Assembly (NCBI GenBank): GCA_016209735.1
Contig: JACQVN010000042.1
Location: 1 to 63,503 of the forward strand
DNA from: Candidatus Methylomirabilota bacterium
Lineage (GTDB): Bacteria > Methylomirabilota > Methylomirabilia > Methylomirabilales > 2-02-FULL-66-22
Length of the DNA stretch: 63,503 bases
Direction of reading: 5' to 3'
Positions 51,963 to 60,531 of the stretch are shown here, in pieces. The position numbers and the translations under genes were made by a program. The first letter of the stretch is position 1. Each line of letters opens with the position of its first letter. Under the pieces are notes generated by a model. The model saw only the letters and a list, made by a program, of their open reading frames with translations, did no database searches and was not told the origin of the DNA.

Positions 51963-53813
51963 TCAACCTCCTGCCTTCTGCTCCGTCAGGCGCTGGTCTA
52001 CGTCGTCGGTTACCTGGTCCAGGAGCGCCCGGGCCTTGGCGAGGAGTGCCTCGCATTTTGCCCGCATCTCGGTGACGAAGACCGGGTCGGTGATGTCCTT
52101 GAGGTTGATCAGGACGTTCCAGATGCCCCCCCGGACGCCGGCAAAGGCGACCTGCACCCCTACGGCGCCGTCGCTGATGGAGTCGAGGTTGCCGTGCTGG
52201 ATGGCGGTCGCGGCCGCCTCCATGGCGGCGTAGCAGTCCTGCGCCGTCCGGTACGGGACGTTCACGGCCTGCTTCAGGCCCTCCTGCGTCTTCATGTCGC
52301 GCGCCTGTTTCTCGCCGGGTGTGTTGGCGGGGAGTCGGCGTGCCTCCAGGTAGGCGTTGAACGTCTGGGTGTCCTCGTCCACTGCCAGCAGGAGCCGATC
52401 CTTGGCCCCCTGCGCGGCCTCCGCGGCGGCGAGCAGGGCCGCGCCGGAGGCTTCGGACTCCACCTTGTCCTGGCAGAGATTGGCCACCATGGAGGCGAGG
52501 CCCGCCCCCAGGGCGCCGGCCAGCGCCGCCACCGACCCGCCCCCGGGGGCCGGAGTGTCGCGCGAGACCTCGTCGGTGAAGTCTCTCACGTTCAGCTTCA
52601 CCAGGGCCTGCTCCGCCTCCCGGGGCAGGCCGATGACCTTGGTCCGGATATCGAACGGGGAGACGTCCGCCAGCCCCATGGAGAAGACGGCCGCCTGCAG
52701 GATATCGGGGATAGGGACGAATGGAGACTTTCCTTGCGCCCTGAGGTAGAACCGTCCGGCCTCCAGAAGGGCGGGGTAGGGAATCAGGCCCACCACCTCG
52801 CTTCCGGTCACCACCAGACCGCGCAGGGCGGCAAGGCGGCGGACTTCTTCCAGGACGAGGTAGGGCGGCGTCACCCTGTAGTTGGTCAGGTTGATGGAGA
52901 TCTGGGCCCGCTTGTACTGCTCCACGTACCAGCCGATGGCCTTGCAGTGGGGAAATTTGCCGGCCCGGTAGGCCTTCTGGCCGATCAGGGGCTTGGTGGG
53001 GTCCACGTCGTTCAGCCGGAGGAGCGCCGCCAGGTCATAGCCGTGGCGCTCCTCACAGTGGGCGGCCGTCTCGCCAAGGCTTCTGCCGACGAAGTCGCAG
53101 TTGCCGCACGGGTAGGCGTGCTCCTGGTAGGTGAGGATCTCGCCTTTCGCGTAGTAGGCCGAGCCGCTGGCCGCCCGGGCCACGCGGCCCTTTTCGCGCA
53201 GCTCAAAGGCGATGTCGGCGGCCAGGGCCTTGTCCCGCGTGTTCAGGGTGACGTTGTACGCGATCAGGAACTCACGGGCGCCGATGACGGTCGCACCCGA
53301 CCGGGGGTTGAAGCGGGTCGGGCCGAAGTCCGGAACCCAGACAGGATCCTTCAGCTTCTCGGCCAGCCCCTCGTACTCCCCCTTGCGGATGGTTGCCAGG
53401 TTCTTGCGCTCGGGGCGGCTGGCGGCCGCCTCGTACAGGTACACGGGGATGTCCAGTTCCCGCCCGACGCGCTCGCCGACCTGCCTGGCGATGGCGGCGC
53501 AATCCTCCATGGTCACGCCCGCGATGGGAACGAAGGGGCAGACGTCGGTGGCGCCCATGCGCGGGTGCTCGCCGTGGTGCTGGGTCATGTCGATGACGTG
53601 CGCCGCCTTGGCGATGGCCTGATAGGCGGCCTGGGCCACGGCATCGGGCGGGCCGACGAAGGTCACCACCGTGCGGTTCGTATCCGCGCCGGGGTCCACG
53701 TTCAGGAGACGGACGCCCGGCACGGCCTCGATGGCATCCGTGATCTGTTTGAGCTTGGCCCTGTCGCGCCCCTCGGAGAAGTTCGGCACGCATTCGACGA
53801 CGCGCTGATCCAT
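51963..53813 (-). CDS. ftcD: Glutamate formimidoyltransferase / formimidoyl-THF cyclodeaminase with an inserted zinc-finger-like segment
   Basis: The protein has 616 residues. The transferase domain starts VVECVPNFSEGRD and has the catalytic His region HHGEHPRMGATD (His83). FNPRSGATVIGAREFLIAYNV, then VSMNLTN-like ISINLTNYRVTPP and GSEVVGLIPYPALLEA, match the family. The C-terminal cyclodeaminase has PAPGGGSVAALAGALGAGLASMV. An extra 80-90 residues (about 204-290), including CGNC and HCEERH (C-x2-C-x12-H-x4-H), interrupt the transferase part. It moves the formimino group from histidine breakdown to tetrahydrofolate; no hut genes are nearby. Confidence 0.9.
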   Translation of the reverse strand: MDQRVVECVPNFSEGRDRAKLKQITDAIEAVPGVRLLNVDPGADTNRTVVTFVGPPDAVAQAAYQAIAKAAHVIDMTQHHGEHPRMGATDVCPFVPIAGVTMEDCAAIARQVGERVGRELDIPVYLYEAAASRPERKNLATIRKGEYEGLAEKLKDPVWVPDFGPTRFNPRSGATVIGAREFLIAYNVTLNTRDKALAADIAFELREKGRVARAASGSAYYAKGEILTYQEHAYPCGNCDFVGRSLGETAAHCEERHGYDLAALLRLNDVDPTKPLIGQKAYRAGKFPHCKAIGWYVEQYKRAQISINLTNYRVTPPYLVLEEVRRLAALRGLVVTGSEVVGLIPYPALLEAGRFYLRAQGKSPFVPIPDILQAAVFSMGLADVSPFDIRTKVIGLPREAEQALVKLNVRDFTDEVSRDTPAPGGGSVAALAGALGAGLASMVANLCQDKVESEASGAALLAAAEAAQGAKDRLLLAVDEDTQTFNAYLEARRLPANTPGEKQARDMKTQEGLKQAVNVPYRTAQDCYAAMEAAATAIQHGNLDSISDGAVGVQVAFAGVRGGIWNVLINLKDITDPVFVTEMRAKCEALLAKARALLDQVTDDVDQRLTEQKAGG

Positions 53814-54156
53814 GTGACGCTTGCCTCCGTGGAAGGTCTGGTTTCGTGCTGGCGGACCGTAGCTGCGGTCGGAGCATGGCGCAGGGAGCGGGGAACTGTC
53901 AAGAGGGAGCCACCCGATCCGCCGATAATGAACAACCGATCCGCCTTCGGCGGAGGCAATGGAGCACTTGACCAGTTTTGAATTGTCGGTTGTCGGACTC
54001 AGATCCGCGATTCCGCGTGAGTTCGTGACTCCGTACTACTTGTGCATCTTGTGGCCAAGCGCCTTTCGGGCCCTCGGTGTCCGCCTCAGGCGGACTGCAT
54101 CCCCCGGGTACCCGCCGCTTCCGGCGGGTGACCTTGGCGGTTTCTTCGGATCAGGG
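53814..54156. other. Gap upstream of ftcD with repeats
   Basis: No gene is seen. A TTGAATTGTCGGTTGTCGG repeat lies at 53977-53995, with hairpins CCGCCTCAGGCGG (54081-54093) and ACCCGCC...GGCGGGT (54110-54129). Confidence 0.55.
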
Positions 54157-54372
54157 CTAGCCGACCTTGCTGGGGGAGCGACTTTCCGTGAGGCAGAGCG
54201 CGATGACGAGCAGCGCCACTGCAGTCAGGGTGCGGGCGAGGGTCTCCGTGGTCGGCAGGGCTTCGAATATCATCCAGGAGACGAGGATGGCGAGCGGGAC
54301 CTTGGCGTTGTTCATGACCGCGGCGCTCCCCTCGCTGCTCCGGCGGACTCCCAGGTTCCATCGGGAGCGGTC
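54157..54372 (-). pseudogene. C-terminal remnant of an EamA/DMT-type transporter
   Basis: On the minus strand, beginning right after the stop of the MFS gene and in the same frame, 71 codons encode WNLGVRRSSEGSAAVMNNAK, VPLAILVSWMIFE and a final hydrophobic helix, to TAG 54157. This is the C-terminal end of a drug/metabolite transporter (the N-x-KVPLAIL motif is typical). The N-terminal 200 residues are missing, so a deletion joined the two genes. Confidence 0.6.
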
Positions 54373-55797
54373 TCAGGGTTTCCTGGTTGCCGAGTCACCA
54401 GAGCGTCCAATCGCCGAGTGCAGTGTGCCGCGGGCCAGGGAGGCGAAGACCCCCACAACGCTGACCGCGGTGAAGATCATGAGGGCGACGTGCATGCTGG
54501 CGAGGAAAAGGTGGTGATTCTCGCGGGTAATGGGCGCAGACCCGATGTAGAGGGCGAAGAGGAGCATGGCGGTTCCCATGCTCAAGATCTGGCCCGTCAT
54601 CCGCACGGTGGCGGTCATGGCGGAGGCTACCCCATAGAATCGCCGTTCGACCGAACTCATGATGGCGTTGGTGTTGGGCGAGGAGAATAAAGCGAAGCCG
54701 ACCCCGTTGAGGATCAGGCAGGCCACTATGAACGATAGGGAGGTCTCGCGACCCAAGGAGGTGAGGAGGAGGAGCGCCAGAGCGGTACACGCCATTCCCG
54801 TCGAGGCCAGCGTGCGCGGCTCCATCCGATCGGAGAGCCGCCCCGCCATGGGAGAGAGGCCGGACATGATCAGGGGTTGGGCGACCAGGACGAGACCGGC
54901 CCCTTGAGGACTCAGCTCTTTGACATACTGGAGGTACAGGCTCAGGAGAAACGTCACGCCGAAGTTGGCACTGTAGTTGATCAGCGCCGCAAGGCTCGAG
55001 AAGGCAAACACGGCATTGCCGGTGAGCAGCCGGACATCCAGCACCGGGTGCCGCTGCCGAAGCTCCCATCCCAGGAAGGTCGCCAGCCCGATCGCCCCCG
55101 CCACGATCCATCCGAACCCCGCGGTGGCCGGAAGCGCGGAGAAGCCCAGCATCAGGGCAGTCAAGGACACGGCGTAGATTCCCGTCCCGGCCAGGTCGAA
55201 GCCCTCGCCGGCGGCCTCGGCCCATTCGCCGCGGACCTGCCGCAGACTGACCAGCGTGATGACGCCGAGGACGGCGCTTCCCATGAAGAGGCTTCGCCAG
55301 GAGAGCTGCTGGACCATCAGTCCGCCCAGCGAGGGTCCCAGGGAGAGACCCATGTACACCGCTCCCACGTTGTACCCCAGGACTCTGCCGCGCTCACCCG
55401 TCGGATAGACCGAGGTCAGGATGGCGGTCCCGGTTGAGAAGAGCATGGCGGCGGCGATCCCCTGCAGAATGCGAAAGGCGATGAGGGTGACGGCCGAGGG
55501 GGAAAAGGCGCAGAGCACCGAGGCGACGGTGAAGACGGCCACCCCCCAGGCGAAGACTCGCTTTCGCCCGCTGATGTCGGCCAGGCGTCCGAAGGGCAGC
55601 AAGAAGATGGCCGCAGGAAGAATGAAGGCCGTCGCCACCCAGGTGAGCGTGACCGCACCAAGGGAGAATTCCTTCGCGATGGCCGGAAGGGCGATGTTGA
55701 TGGAAGACGCCATGAACGGCGTCATGAACGAGGTCAAGGTGGCGGTGAGGAGCACCACCCGACGCTCGGTGGCCCGGGGTTCCCTGCTGTCGGTCAT
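54373..55797 (-). CDS. MFS multidrug exporter of the DHA2/EmrB type
   Basis: The protein has 474 residues and about 14 membrane helices. GRLADISGRKRVFAWG is the MFS motif between helices 2 and 3, RILQGIAAAMLFSTGTAIL the helix 4 Arg motif, and LGPSLGGLMVQQLSWRSLF the motif C region. These place it in the drug:proton antiporter family with 14 helices. The substrate is unknown. The stop codon is followed in frame by the transporter remnant at 54157. Confidence 0.9.
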   Translation of the reverse strand: MTDSREPRATERRVVLLTATLTSFMTPFMASSINIALPAIAKEFSLGAVTLTWVATAFILPAAIFLLPFGRLADISGRKRVFAWGVAVFTVASVLCAFSPSAVTLIAFRILQGIAAAMLFSTGTAILTSVYPTGERGRVLGYNVGAVYMGLSLGPSLGGLMVQQLSWRSLFMGSAVLGVITLVSLRQVRGEWAEAAGEGFDLAGTGIYAVSLTALMLGFSALPATAGFGWIVAGAIGLATFLGWELRQRHPVLDVRLLTGNAVFAFSSLAALINYSANFGVTFLLSLYLQYVKELSPQGAGLVLVAQPLIMSGLSPMAGRLSDRMEPRTLASTGMACTALALLLLTSLGRETSLSFIVACLILNGVGFALFSSPNTNAIMSSVERRFYGVASAMTATVRMTGQILSMGTAMLLFALYIGSAPITRENHHLFLASMHVALMIFTAVSVVGVFASLARGTLHSAIGRSGDSATRKP

Positions 55798-56132
55798 CGC
55801 GACTCCCTATCAGTGCCCATGTGCCTTCCTCGGAGAAGCCCAGGCACGCTAACGCGTCAGTTCCCAATGTGTCAAGATCAAATCCCCGGCGCGATGCCCG
55901 AGCGGCGTTGCGGGGTCGGCGCCGCTGTGCTAGTGTGACGGCGGACCTCTTTATGCAGGGGTGGTCGAGCGCGCGGGTCGCCGGTGACGGCAATCCGGCG
56001 ACTTGGCAACTTGGCAATCCGGAAACGTCTCGGTGCGCTCCTGGTTGCCCAGTCGCCTGATTGCCCGGTTGCCCCCGGGGCCTGCGGAATCAAGGCGTTC
56101 GCGGGATCTCGGAATGAGCAGGAGAACGGGTC
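55798..56132. repeat. Gap with GGCAATCC/GGTTGCCC octamer arrays
   Basis: This is 335 bp without a gene. GGCAATCC, GGCGACTT, GGCAACTT, GGCAATCC units (55990-56025) and then GGTTGCCC, AGTCGCCT, GATTGCCC, GGTTGCCC units (56042-56075) repeat every 8 bp; the second set is complementary to the first, giving a large potential hairpin. Confidence 0.65.
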
Positions 56133-56999
56133 ATGGAAACACGGGTTCTTGGGCGGACGGGGCAGTTGAGCACGGTCGTGGCCTTCGGCACGGCCGGCAT
56201 CGGCCGGGTGGACCAGGAGGCCGCCGATCGCGCCACCCAACTCGTCCTGGACCACGGGGTCAACCATATCGACGTAGCGCCGAGCTACGGGGAGGCGGAG
56301 CGGCGACTCAACCCGTGGATGCCCCGCATTCGCAGGAGGATATTCCTGGGCTGCAAGACCAAGATGCGGAGCAAAGAGGCTGCCTGGGCAGAGATGCACC
56401 GCTCTCTGGAGCGGCTGGGGACCGATGGCTTTGACCTCTACCAGCTCCACGCGGTTTGCAAGCCGCATGAGCTGGAGGAGTGCACCGCCAAGGACGGGGC
56501 CCTGGCGGCGCTCATCCAGGCGCGCGAGCAAGGAATCACCCGCTGGCTCGGGATCACAGGACATAGCCACGACGCCCCGCGCACGCACCTGGAAGCGCTA
56601 CGACGGTTCGACTTCGACACGGTCATGTTTCCGCTGAATTTCGTCCTCTGGGCGAACCCGGACTACCGACGGGACGTCGAGGCGCTCTTGGCAGTCTGCC
56701 GAGAGAAGAACGTAGGGGTCCATATCATCAAGACCCTGGCCAAGAATCCCTGGGGCGAGCGGCCGAGAACCCACACCACCTGGTACGAGCCGTTCACCGA
56801 TCCAGCCGTCATCGATCGGGCGGTTGCCTTCAACCTCAGCCAGCCGGTCACCACCCTGTGCAGCACCGGGGATGTCATCGTTCTTCCGCATTTTCTCTCG
56901 GCGGCCGATCGGTTCCGTCCGCTCAGCCGGGAAGAGCAGGACGGGCTTCTGGCGACGGCCGGCCGGTACCACTCCCCCTTCGTCGGGGCGTGGGCGTGA
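56133..56999 (+). CDS. Aldo/keto reductase family oxidoreductase
   Basis: The protein has 288 residues, an (alpha/beta)8 barrel. The catalytic tetrad is visible: Asp and Tyr in DVAPSYGEAE, Lys in CKTKM, and His in YQLHAV. LGRTGQLSTVVAFGTAGIG is the N-terminal family motif. It probably reduces an aldehyde with NADPH; the substrate is unknown. ATG 56133 has GGAGAACGG upstream. Confidence 0.9.
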   Translation: METRVLGRTGQLSTVVAFGTAGIGRVDQEAADRATQLVLDHGVNHIDVAPSYGEAERRLNPWMPRIRRRIFLGCKTKMRSKEAAWAEMHRSLERLGTDGFDLYQLHAVCKPHELEECTAKDGALAALIQAREQGITRWLGITGHSHDAPRTHLEALRRFDFDTVMFPLNFVLWANPDYRRDVEALLAVCREKNVGVHIIKTLAKNPWGERPRTHTTWYEPFTDPAVIDRAVAFNLSQPVTTLCSTGDVIVLPHFLSAADRFRPLSREEQDGLLATAGRYHSPFVGAWA

Positions 57000-57664
57000 A
57001 TGAGAAACGGTACGGCGGTACGACGGTACGGCGGTACGGCAGTACCGAAGAGCGTTCGATGGTTCGGGGGTTCAGAAGTTCGGGAGTTCGAGGGTTCGAC
57101 GGTACGAAATCCCCCCTCCGCCCCCCTTTTGCAAAGGGGGGTTGGGGGGATTTGGTCCAGCGGTGATCGCGGTGCCCGGGCGGACGGTACGACGGTACTG
57201 AGAAGCGTTCGGGGGGTCGAGGGTTCGCAAGCTCGAGACTTCGGAAGAAGGGCGATACGACCGTACGCTAGTACGGCGGTACGATGGCACAAGTTGTCAT
57301 GGGCAGTTTGCCCGCCCGCGCCGCATGAAACCCCCCCTCGCCCCCGTCGCCGGGGGAGAGGGCGGAGGTGAAGGGGGATTTCCTGAGCACAAGAGTTCAA
57401 GAGTTCGAGAGTTCGAAGGAAGGAGAACAGTCCGGCAGTACGACGGTACGGCGGTACGACAGTACGGCAATACGGCAATACACGGAGGAGCAGGGAGGGA
57501 GTGCAAAACCGACAATGAAAAATGCAAAATGAAAAATTGAAAAGGAAAAAACCGACATCCGATCAATAAGAAACTTGACCGGTTTTGTCCCGCGAGTCGC
57601 GGGATCGGTTTTCAATTTTGCATTCCCTATTGTCGGTTGTCGGTTTTGAATTTGGAGGAAGGGG
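57000..57664. repeat. 665-bp repeat-only region: octamer arrays, C/G-tract palindrome, TTGTCGG repeats
   Basis: No gene is present. Order: GTACGGCG-type then GTTCGAGG-type octamers joined by GTACCGAAGAGCGTTCG (57005-57106), a 47-bp C/G-tract palindrome (57107-57153), another GTAC-to-GTTC composite (57181-57300), a C-rich hairpin (57325-57386), octamers again (57388-57485), and inverted/direct AAACCGACAAT and TTGTCGGTTGTCGGTTTT repeats (57500-57655). Confidence 0.85.
57107..57153. repeat. C/G-tract palindromic repeat, near-identical copy
   Basis: AAATCCCCCCTCCGCCC to GGGTTGGGGGGATTT, 47 bp, matching the copy at 33262 except near the centre (TTTTGCAAAG here, TTTGACAAAG there). It is inserted within an octamer array. 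Confidence 0.9.
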
Positions 57665-57991
57665 ATGGCAGAGGAGAAGCGAAGCTACGAGGTGGAGCGA
57701 TCGGCGCGGCACGCGGAGCGGCCGGGATTCCGCATTAACGAGCTGCAGATCGACCGGAGGCAGTAGGTTCCGTGGCACTATCACAGCGTCGTCCAGGATA
57801 CCTTCTACGTCTTGGAGGGCCGCATTCAGGTCAGCCTGCGCGATCCGGATGAGCGGCGGCTCCTCGGCCGAGGGGAAACGACGACCGTCGCAGCCCGGCG
57901 ACCCCACCGGGTGACCAACGCGGGGGGCGCCTCGGCGGTTTTTCTGGTGTTGCAGGGCTTCGGACAGTACGATTTCGTCCCCGTGCCCTGA
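57665..57991 (+). pseudogene. Cupin-domain protein interrupted by an in-frame TAG
   Basis: From ATG 57665 (GGAGGAAGGGG upstream) the frame reads a small cupin with FRINELQIDRRQ, then TAG at 57764, then VPWHYHSVVQDTFYVLEGRIQVSL and FLVLQGFGQYDFVPVP to TGA 57989. HYH, the Glu in LEGRI and the later PHRV His form the metal-binding pattern. The stop replaces the residue between Q and VPWH, a position normally filled by a charged residue; everything else is intact. Either a recent nonsense mutation, an amber read-through or a base error. Confidence 0.65.
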
Positions 57992-58036
57992 CACACATTC
58001 TTCGGGAAGAAGGCCCCCGAAGAATGCGCGTCAGGG
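57986..58036. terminator. Long hairpin overlapping the cupin stop
   Basis: CCCTGAC-N3-CATTCTTCGGG faces CCCGAAGAATG-N3-GTCAGGG across a 9-nt loop: 18 paired bases around a 3-nt internal bulge. It has no following T run, so termination is possible but unproven. Confidence 0.45.
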
Positions 58037-58171
58037 CAAGATTTCAGACGGCAAAGTACCAAGTGCGGACGAGGTGCCGGCGGCCCATCAAGGCGCCGCG
58101 CCGCGCGCCAATCGCCATTGGGCATCCCGCCGCTGGCGGGACTGGCCATTGGTACTAGGGTCTCAAGGACC

Positions 58172-58762
58172 ATGGACATCCTTCCACTGCTCGAGGAGTT
58201 GCAGGCCCTGGCGCGAACCGGGATCAACTTCACCCCCAACCCGTACGACCGCGAGCGATACGATCGACTGCTCGCCCTCGCCACGAAGTATTACGGGCTG
58301 GTCTTGGATCTTCCGGGGGACGATGTCCGGAAGCAGTTGGTGGGGGAGCTGGGGTACATCACGCCCAAGGTCGGAGCGCATGCGGCCCTCCTCGACGGCA
58401 ACGGGCAAATCCTGCTCGTTCGGCGGACGGATGACGGCAAGTGGTGCCTGCCCTGCGGGTGGGTGGAGCCGAACGAGTCGCCCGAGGAAACGGTGGTGCG
58501 GGAAACACGGGAGGAGACCGGCCTGGAGGTGCACGTCACGCGTCTCATCGGCGTCTACACCCGTCGGGCCAACAGCGGGCATGGCCCACACTCCGCCATC
58601 GCCATCGGGTACCTCTGCGAGACGAAGGGGGGCAGCTTCTGTCTGTCGCATGAGATCCGGGATATCGGTTACTTTCGGATCGAAGACATCACGGATTGGC
58701 ATGAGAAGCACCTAGAGTACGCCCGGGGGGCCCGGGCGGCTTGGAAAGATGCCGTCGATTAG
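58172..58762 (+). CDS. Nudix hydrolase
   Basis: The protein has 196 residues. Residues 1-60 are a helical N-terminal domain of the NUDIX_N2 type. The Nudix box is complete: G-x5-E-x7-REUxEExGU as GWVEPNESPEETVVRETREETGL. VGAHAALLDGNGQILLVRRTDDGKWCLPCGW is the preceding strand. It hydrolyses nucleoside diphosphates linked to another moiety; the substrate is unknown. ATG 58172 follows CAAGGACC. Confidence 0.9.
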   Translation: MDILPLLEELQALARTGINFTPNPYDRERYDRLLALATKYYGLVLDLPGDDVRKQLVGELGYITPKVGAHAALLDGNGQILLVRRTDDGKWCLPCGWVEPNESPEETVVRETREETGLEVHVTRLIGVYTRRANSGHGPHSAIAIGYLCETKGGSFCLSHEIRDIGYFRIEDITDWHEKHLEYARGARAAWKDAVD

Positions 58763-58879
58763 TCGACTGGTCGATTGGTCAATTGGGCGATGAGGTCGAC
58801 CGCTCTGGGGCCAGTCGACAAATTGACTTTTGACAAATTGACTGATTTGCCGATTGACTCCAACCTGAGAGGGGGACGA
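58763..58879. repeat. TTGAC/GGTCGATT repeats upstream of the aminotransferase
   Basis: GGTCGATT, GGTCAATT, GGGCGATG units (period 8), then GACAAATTGACTTTTGACAA and related direct repeats. Not a gene. Confidence 0.6.
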
Positions 58880-60058
58880 ATGGATTGGGAGCGGCAATGG
58901 GCCGGTAGACTGAAACGCGTCCAACCGTCGCCGATCATGGATCTGATCAAGGTCCTCGGACAGCGGCAGGCCATCAACTTCGCCTCGGGACTGCCAGATC
59001 CGGACGGATTCCCCCTGGAAGGGCTGCGGGAGGGGGCGGCGGCTGTCCTCGACATGGACTGGCGAGCGGCCCTGCAGTACGGCGAGGCGGAGGGCTATCG
59101 GCCACTCCGCGAGTGGGTGGCGAAAGATCTCAGCGCCCGCGGGGTTCCGACCCGCGCCGACCAGGTCCTCATCACCAGCGGCTCCCAGCAGGCCATCGAC
59201 CTGGTGGGTCGGGCGCTTCTCCAGCCCGGGGACATCGTCCTGACGGAGAACCCGAGCTACCTGGCGGCCCTCCAGGTCTTCGCCTCCTTCGAGGCGACGG
59301 TCCGCGCCATCGCCACGGACGGCGAGGGCATCGACGTGGAGAGCGCCGCGGCCTACCTGCGGCAACCGGGAGTGAAGCTTCTCTACCTCATGCCCAACCA
59401 CCAGAATCCCTCGGGGATCAGCCTCGCCCCGGAGCGGCGGCGGCCCATCCTGGAGGCGGCCAAGCGGGCCGGCGTTCCCGTTCTGGCGGACGAGGCTTAC
59501 CTGCACCTTCGGTACGATCCCGGCGTGCCGGAGCCCCTCGCCTGTGCCGATCCCGAGGCGCCCGTCATCACCGTGGGGACGTTCAGCAAGACGATCGCGC
59601 CGGGATTGCGTGTCGCCCACATGGCCGGCCCGCCGGATTTCATGAGCCGGATGGGCCTGCTCAAGCAGATCACCGACCTTCACGCCAACTCCTACACGCA
59701 GCGGCTCGTGCACCGGTTTGCCGCGTCGGGGGAGTACCCGGCGCACGTGGCCAGCCTCTGTGTCGCTTTCCGGAAGAAGCGGGACTGCTTCCTCGACGCC
59801 CTGGAGAGGCGCCTCGGCGGCCAGGCGACGTGGACGCGGCCGGCCGGGGGGATGTTTCTCCTCCTGTGGCTGCCGGCGGGCCGGTCGGCGAGCGCGCTGC
59901 TCCCCCGGGCGCTGGATCACGGTGTGGCCTACGTGCCGGGCGCCGCTTTCTTCCCCGGCGGAGACGGGGAGAACACCATGCGCCTGAACTTCCTCAGCCC
60001 CGCTCTGGCGGAGATCGAGGACGGGGTCGCGCGGCTGGCCCGAGCCATCGCAGGGTGA
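58880..60058 (+). CDS. PLP-dependent aminotransferase, class I/II
   Basis: The protein has 392 residues. The cofactor-binding Lys is in TFSKTIAPGLRVAHM, NPSGISLAPERR is the substrate-binding Asn loop, and LADEAYLHLRYD holds the Asp that contacts the PLP nitrogen. This pattern (also RPAGGMFLLLW) is the 2-aminoadipate/LysN-MocR-like aminotransferase subfamily. No DNA-binding domain is present. ATG 58880 follows GAGAGGGGG. The amino-acid substrate is not certain. Confidence 0.88.
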   Translation: MDWERQWAGRLKRVQPSPIMDLIKVLGQRQAINFASGLPDPDGFPLEGLREGAAAVLDMDWRAALQYGEAEGYRPLREWVAKDLSARGVPTRADQVLITSGSQQAIDLVGRALLQPGDIVLTENPSYLAALQVFASFEATVRAIATDGEGIDVESAAAYLRQPGVKLLYLMPNHQNPSGISLAPERRRPILEAAKRAGVPVLADEAYLHLRYDPGVPEPLACADPEAPVITVGTFSKTIAPGLRVAHMAGPPDFMSRMGLLKQITDLHANSYTQRLVHRFAASGEYPAHVASLCVAFRKKRDCFLDALERRLGGQATWTRPAGGMFLLLWLPAGRSASALLPRALDHGVAYVPGAAFFPGGDGENTMRLNFLSPALAEIEDGVARLARAIAG

Positions 60059-60255
60059 GGGAAGGTGGAAGCAGCGATCGTCAGATGTCAGAGCCTCAGT
60101 GGTCAATGGTCAGGGGGGCAATCCCGGCTTCCAACCGTTGACCACTGACTTCCGGCTACTGTTTTCCGACCACTGGCATCACCACTCACCCTATGCCCTA
60201 TGCCCGGTACCCTATGCCCTGTGCCCTGTGCGTTGTACCCCGTACCCGGTGCCCT
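60059..60255. repeat. Heptamer arrays running into the GIY-YIG start codon
   Basis: GTGGTCAATGGTCAGG and GTTGACCACTGACTTCCGG units are followed by CCCTATG, CCCTATG, CCCGGTA, CCCTATG, CCCTGTG, CCCTGTG, CGTTGTA, CCCCGTA, CCCGGTG, CCCTATG. The ATG of the last unit (60256-60258) is the start codon of the next gene. Confidence 0.85.
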
Positions 60256-60531
60256 ATGCCTTTCGTTTACATTCTCCGCTGCCGCGACGGTTCGCTGTAC
60301 ACGGGCGTGACCACCGACCTGACGCGCCGCCTGGCCGAGCATAGGGCGGGACGCGGCGCCCGCTATACGCGAGGCCGCCTGCCCGTGGTCCTGGCCTGGA
60401 GCCGGCGCGTGGCATTCTGGAGTCGCGCGCTTCGGGAGGAGCATCGGATCAAGCACCTACCGCGAGCGGCGAAGCTGCTGCTGGCCGGAAAAGCGCGAGG
60501 ACCCCGGCGCCTCCGCGGGGGCAGTGCATGA
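60256..60531 (+). CDS. GIY-YIG nuclease family protein (UPF0213/YhbQ-like)
   Basis: The protein has 91 residues, the usual size of stand-alone GIY-YIG proteins. [38 protein letters not shown] shows the GIY-YIG strands (YILRC and YTGVT in place of GIY/YIG), the catalytic Arg and a later Glu (REEHRIK). ATG 60256 is the last ATG of a heptamer array. The stop overlaps the next start (ATGA). Confidence 0.85.
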   Translation: MPFVYILRCRDGSLYTGVTTDLTRRLAEHRAGRGARYTRGRLPVVLAWSRRVAFWSRALREEHRIKHLPRAAKLLLAGKARGPRRLRGGSA

